From positions 455,128-477,837 of the forward strand of contig NW_014577112.1 in the NCBI RefSeq assembly GCF_000485595.1: 22,710 nt of DNA, given 5' to 3'. The notes below the pieces were generated by a model that was not told where the DNA came from, searched no databases, and saw only the letters and a program-made list of their open reading frames with translations. This stretch comes from Priapulus caudatus. Its lineage: Eukaryota > Priapulida > Priapulimorpha > Priapulimorphida > Priapulidae. The translations under genes were made by a program, and so were the position numbers. Below, one piece after another: positions 19,411 through 22,710 of the stretch (within the stretch, counting starts at the first letter, position 1; every line of letters begins with the position of its first letter).

Positions 19411-19511
19411 ACATGGAAGCAGGCGACGTCACCGCTCGTCGAGGCCGGGACAGGGAATCCCTTGACCTCGGCAGGTGCGCGGAGTCGCCATGACATGGAA
19501 GCAGGCGACGT
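19411..19511. repeat. 19-bp direct repeat upstream of the zinc-finger ORF
   Basis: ACATGGAAGCAGGCGACGT occurs at 19411-19429 and again at 19493-19511, with similar GGCCTCGGC-type text after each. Tandem monomers before the promoter are typical of retroelement 5' regions, although only two copies are present. Confidence 0.6.
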
Positions 19512-19643
19512 TATCACCCACCGGGTCGCCAGGCCACAGAAGCACTTGGCCTCGGCGGGAATCTCGGCAGGGTTGTGGTGGCCTTGGCGAGGATCCCGGT
19601 TGGTCACCTGACCACGGGACCTCGCGGGGCCGGCGGTGAAATG

Positions 19644-19654
19644 GTATATATACC
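19644..19654 (+). promoter_or_regulatory. TATA box
   Basis: GTATATATACC stands out in an otherwise strongly GC-rich stretch, 32 bases before the ATG at 19686. Transcription would be expected to start a few bases before that ATG, giving a very short leader. This supports 19686 as the start. Confidence 0.5.
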
Positions 19655-19685
19655 CCGCATTTCGCCGACACCACCACAAAGTACC

Positions 19686-20387
19686 ATGGAGGAAGAGATG
19701 GAGCTAGCCGCAGCAGAGAGTCCGTCAAGCTGGGGAGGGCTGGAGGCCATAGACACCGACGCACTGCTCGCCTCGCCGTCGGCAGTGTCACCGCCGAACG
19801 TGCCGGAATCGCCGCCACCACCACGAAGATTGCCGAGAGGTGAGTCGGCAAGAGTAGTGCTTACCCGCCTGGAGAAGGGCACCCCGGCTAGACCGGATCC
19901 TTCCGCGACCCGCACCACCTCTCAGGAAACGGCGAACCAGGGCAGGGTGGTAAGGCGTGCGTCGCCTTCTGCCGCCTCGGCGAGAGCGGGCGTGGGACCG
20001 CAGAGCACCTCATTCGACAGTGGTATTATCGTCGCCGCGGATGCGTGTCCCGCGGGCCAGTGGGCATGGTGCAGGGCATGCTCCCTGCCCACGTACCACG
20101 TCGCGGAGCATCAGGCGGAGTATCACGAGCAGCGGGTGGAAACCTTCAGGTGCCCCGTTGCTCGGTGTGAGTTCCGCACGCCGGCCTGTGCCCCCTATCG
20201 TCTCAGCCGACATCTCAATTTGGCGCACCACCTCCGCAGCCAGCACGGAGCAATAGAGCAGGACCGCTGGGCGACCAAGCACGCGTACGTCGTAGCGAGA
20301 GGCGGGCTTGAAAATATTGCTGAATTCCCATTCAATTTCAGCTGCTGTGTAAATGCTATTTTACAATACAAATCTAATGCAATCTAG
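19686..20387 (+). CDS. Two-zinc-finger ORF of a probable retroelement 5' end, truncated
   Basis: ATG in a good context (ACCATGG) begins MEEEMELAAAESPSSW, followed by a Pro/Ser-rich region and two finger-like motifs: WCRACSLPTYHVAEHQAEYH and FRCPVARCEFRT...SRHLNLAHHLRSQH, with CCHH spacing. Paired CCHH fingers at the N-terminus are found in R2- and NeSL-like non-LTR elements; this is an analogy, not a match I can verify. Coding text seems to stop near 20309, where composition changes abruptly from GC-rich to AT-rich; the last about 25 residues to the TAG are probably not native. No reverse transcriptase, endonuclease or integrase follows. It could also be a fragment of a host zinc-finger gene. 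A long opposite-strand frame here is a shadow of the GC-rich composition. Confidence 0.45.
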   Translation: MEEEMELAAAESPSSWGGLEAIDTDALLASPSAVSPPNVPESPPPPRRLPRGESARVVLTRLEKGTPARPDPSATRTTSQETANQGRVVRRASPSAASARAGVGPQSTSFDSGIIVAADACPAGQWAWCRACSLPTYHVAEHQAEYHEQRVETFRCPVARCEFRTPACAPYRLSRHLNLAHHLRSQHGAIEQDRWATKHAYVVARGGLENIAEFPFNFSCCVNAILQYKSNAI

Positions 20388-21292
20388 GTACGTCACGTAC
20401 TGTACGCATGGACCCTGGGACAGAGAATTGACACCTAGCTGACTTGCAAACTGCTTTAGCTGGTGAAAGAGGTGTCATCTTTGGAAAGTCAACAGGAAAT
20501 CAGGTGTGATCAGGCATTATGAAAATCACAATTTATTTGCTTTACACATTCTTCAAACACTCAAATAATTCAAATAATATTAAAGTATATATTAATTACA
20601 GCCATATAAAAGATAAACATAAAAGCTCGATATACAATATTCATAATCAACAGAAATAATAATATGTAGCTGTAAACATGCAGTACAGTATACAATACAG
20701 AACATAGAGAACATGTTATGATAATGCACACCATACGACGCCACTGTTGGAATGCATGTGCATGTAAGAAAGTAGTTTTAAGATGAACCTTTCTGATCCC
20801 TTGTCCAATCAATTCACACTGGATTTTGTCTGACAACAAATAATGGTTCCTAATATATTAATCGCGTATAAGTAAAACAGCGTAAAGAAAGCACTAACGA
20901 AAATTTAGAACAGAATAGAATTTTGGTAGGCTTATTGCAAACGGTCAACACTGTCATGGTGGATCAATTTCTTCAAGGTTAGCTGCATTTTTTGAAAAAG
21001 TTATTGCCAGGAATAATTGGTAGATATAGCTGCGTAGCGAATCAGCTTCAAGTAAGATAAATCCATAACTTCAAAACATTTCAATTTCAAAAAGAACTTT
21101 AAAAAATATAAACAAAGACAGCACGTGCACAAATTAAATGCATAAAGTATAAGTGAAATGGTATATGGTGTATGTGCCTCACATATCGAGTGACTTCTTA
21201 TTCTCTCTCTTCAAAACAGGATTAAGGTGAGACACAACGTTTGAATTTCACTGATAACATGACCATGTAAATATAATACATTTTTTGATAAG
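20388..21292. other. AT-rich intergenic region, no gene seen
   Basis: No recognisable coding motif on either strand. The minus-strand frame near 20570-20839 is hydrophobic and AT-driven, without homology that I recognise. Nothing resembling an RNA gene was found. Confidence 0.5.
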
Positions 21293-21344
21293 CTATATAC
21301 TATATAGATATATAGATATATATGTATATATATATATATATATA
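21293..21344. repeat. (TA)n microsatellite
   Basis: Imperfect TATATAGA units followed by a pure TA run. It ends within a few bases of the start of the duplicated Academ tail, so it may be where the assembly or the duplication broke. Confidence 0.9.
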
Positions 21345-21349
21345 GCCTC

Positions 21350-22360
21350 TTTTATCGGTAAGCGAAACAGATGGCATTTAATTTGCTGCAGAAGACCATA
21401 GGTTATGCTCAAGCATTTATGGGATTGGCAATGAAGTTGATGTCCCGCAGATGTGTCCAGTGGTTGGAGCGTGTCTGTTGTGCACTTTATGAGCACAAGG
21501 ATGTGTCATCAGTCAACGAGGTGCGGTACCTAATGCTAAAGACAGCTACGCAGAATGAAGAGCATTAAGCCACCGAACCAGGACTCACTGAAAAAACACA
21601 TACCAGCAACAACAACACGTGCTCAGATAGCACAGCGAAGACGCAACGAGAAGGAAGCACAATTAACCGCAGTGATCAATTACTTACAGAATGTCATTAC
21701 ATAGTTATACTCCCGCTGTATACGCTGAACATTCGAGACTAACACGTACGTATCCGACATATAGTATGTAGTAAGTAGTAAAATATAAACGTTTTCCACT
21801 GCAATCTGCAATGCAGTGTTGATCTGTCAATTTGATCAACGTTAGCCTCTCTTCTTTCGTTACAGTCTATTTAATATTCCTATATGTTATGAGGCCAGTC
21901 TGAAACTAGTAATAATATGCTGTTTTATATAGAAAATAAGCTGATTGTAGTTATTTCAAGCAAGGTTTCAGTTACGTGGAGATACTGGGCTTTGTCACTT
22001 TCATCATGGACATCAATTGAGGTTAGTGAATTTCCGTTAAATTTCGGTGAGATTAGTGCGAAAATATGTATATTTCATGGTTGTGACACATTATATTGGT
22101 AATATTATTTGGTAAATATATTTATTGTTATCAGTTTGCTGATTGTAAAACTGTTTTTACTACTTACTGAACAGTTTGTGCTTGCCTAAGACACACTATA
22201 TTTCTGTTTTAAGGTTGCCTAATCTTGGCTCCTTTTTGGCTGGACACATTATTGCTGAGAGGGTCTATGTCCCCAGGTACTGCCGATACGTACCCTAGCT
22301 GGGTACAGTCCGGCACTAGCGATTAAGGGCGGGAACAGGGGCACGTGCCCGGCCCCCCAC
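21350..22360 (+). pseudogene. Second, indel-rich copy of the Academ tail and flank
   Basis: Colinear with 18047-19072: the final coding part, the 3' flank and the same hAT terminus at the same site. By eye it is about 96 percent identical. Most differences are single-base losses in short homopolymers (GTCCCCGC to GTCCCGC, GGTTTGG to GGTTGG, GTCCCCCAGGG to GTCCCCAGG) in coding and noncoding parts alike, breaking the frame several times. The coding portion covers roughly the last 115 residues and lacks the nuclease acids. Because the hAT insertion point is shared, the copies are the same locus (allele or assembly duplicate) or a segmental duplication younger than the insertion. Confidence 0.85.
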
Positions 22361-22710
22361 AGTTGGGGCCCCCCACATTTAGAGTATCCTAAAATTTACA
22401 AAAACTGTTGTAATTGTGATCCACAACATTTTTAGCATGTAACGTTGAAGTGATTGCGTTTCCCATGCTGTTTCTCTGACTGAATTTTGCTGTTCAGCTG
22501 AAGGACACTTTCCCTAATACCGAAATTGCTCTGAGAATCTATCTTTCATTGATGGTCATGAATTGTAGCGGTGAAAGGTCATTTTCAAAACTTAAGTTGA
22601 TTAAAAATCACACGAGAACCACGATGAGCCAACAGAGACTGGTAAACCTCAGTATTCTTGCTATCGAAAGTGACATTTTAAATTTGTTGAAACACGATGA
22701 AATACCACTG
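22314..22710 (+). mobile_element. hAT DNA transposon, left end and C-terminal coding exon, cut by window edge
   Basis: Starts at the CACTAGC terminus after an 8-base flank CAGTCCGG that is also present at 19014-19021. The terminus passes GGGCACGTGCCC and GGGGCCCCCCAC and then, after less than 200 bases, enters a hAT C-terminal exon. Intact elements of this kind carry more than 2 kb between these parts, so the copy is internally deleted. The right end is outside the window. Confidence 0.65.
22498..22710 (+). CDS. hAT family C-terminal dimerisation domain, partial
   Basis: Following a pyrimidine-rich acceptor (TTTTGCTGTTCAG) a frame of 71 codons stays open to the window end: [18 protein letters not shown], then [17 protein letters not shown], then [43 protein letters not shown] and TMSQ.RL..L..L.IE are the diagnostic motifs of the hAT dimerisation domain of ZMYM1-like transposases. 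No upstream Met gives a long frame, which is why it is easily missed. The catalytic domain (DDE with the RW motif) and the BED or MYM fingers are absent from this stretch. Transposase activity is not expected from this piece. Confidence 0.88.
   Translation, partial: MKDTFPNTEIALRIYLSLMVMNCSGERSFSKLKLIKNHTRTTMSQQRLVNLSILAIESDILNLLKHDEIPL

Noticed and set aside
19429-19918. Two long minus-strand frames in the GC-rich island
   Set aside because: They are antisense shadows; the plus strand has a TATA box, a good ATG context and zinc-finger motifs.
21917-22102. Small open frame in the duplicated 3' flank
   Set aside because: The matching segment in the first copy does not preserve it, and the sequence is noncoding flank.
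1-22710. A new multi-gene functional system
   Set aside because: The genes present are a single DUF4806-type gene and transposon proteins from unrelated families in mixed states of decay; nothing links them into a shared pathway.

Overview
The window is eukaryotic. It has spliced genes with GT-AG introns, long AT-rich intergenic stretches, microsatellites, and pieces of at least four DNA-transposon or retroelement families. Frequent TAGGCCTA and TACATGTA words and the element mix (CACTA/EnSpm-like, Academ-like, ZMYM-type hAT, Ty3/gypsy) resemble marine invertebrate genomes (echinoderm, hemichordate, lancelet or mollusc). That is an impression from composition and families, not a taxonomic assignment.

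Layout. 1-61 is a (GA)n microsatellite. 62-690 is a CpG-rich stretch, possibly a noncoding first exon. 691-3560 is AT-rich and empty. 3591-3910 is an inverted-repeat-bounded repeat containing an 8-bp minisatellite. 3911-4244 is CpG-rich and unrecognised. 4246-4821 is a piece flanked by single N bases that encodes the core of a CACTA-like transposase. 5178-7187 is the CACTA-like transposase gene itself, with a broken middle that duplicates the N-flanked piece. 7511-7708 is a MITE-like element. 8901-12628 is a multi-exon gene with a DUF4806-type C-terminus; at least seven exons join in frame, and one exon of the expected N-terminal type lies on the opposite strand (8382-8504). 13653-13813 is a foldback element, followed by a GC-rich degenerate repeat and a Ty3/gypsy integrase fragment (14103-14490). 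14503-18401 is an Academ-like transposase gene: the N-terminal and transposase parts are decayed, while the XPG/FEN-like nuclease part (17163-18401) is open and keeps all its acidic residues. 19022-19072 is a hAT-type terminus. 19190-20310 is a GC-rich island with a TATA box and a two-zinc-finger ORF, probably the 5' end of a retroelement. A second, indel-rich copy of the Academ tail and the same hAT insertion lies at 21350-22360, and a hAT dimerisation exon runs off the window end.

The only gene that looks like a functional cellular gene is the DUF4806-type one. The rest is a nest of transposons. I found no multi-gene functional system. The strongest unusual points are the complete XPG-nuclease half of the Academ-like element beside a decayed transposase half, the wrong-strand exon of the DUF4806-type gene, and two places where error-rich duplicated sequence and single Ns indicate that the assembly, rather than biology, broke or duplicated transposon genes.
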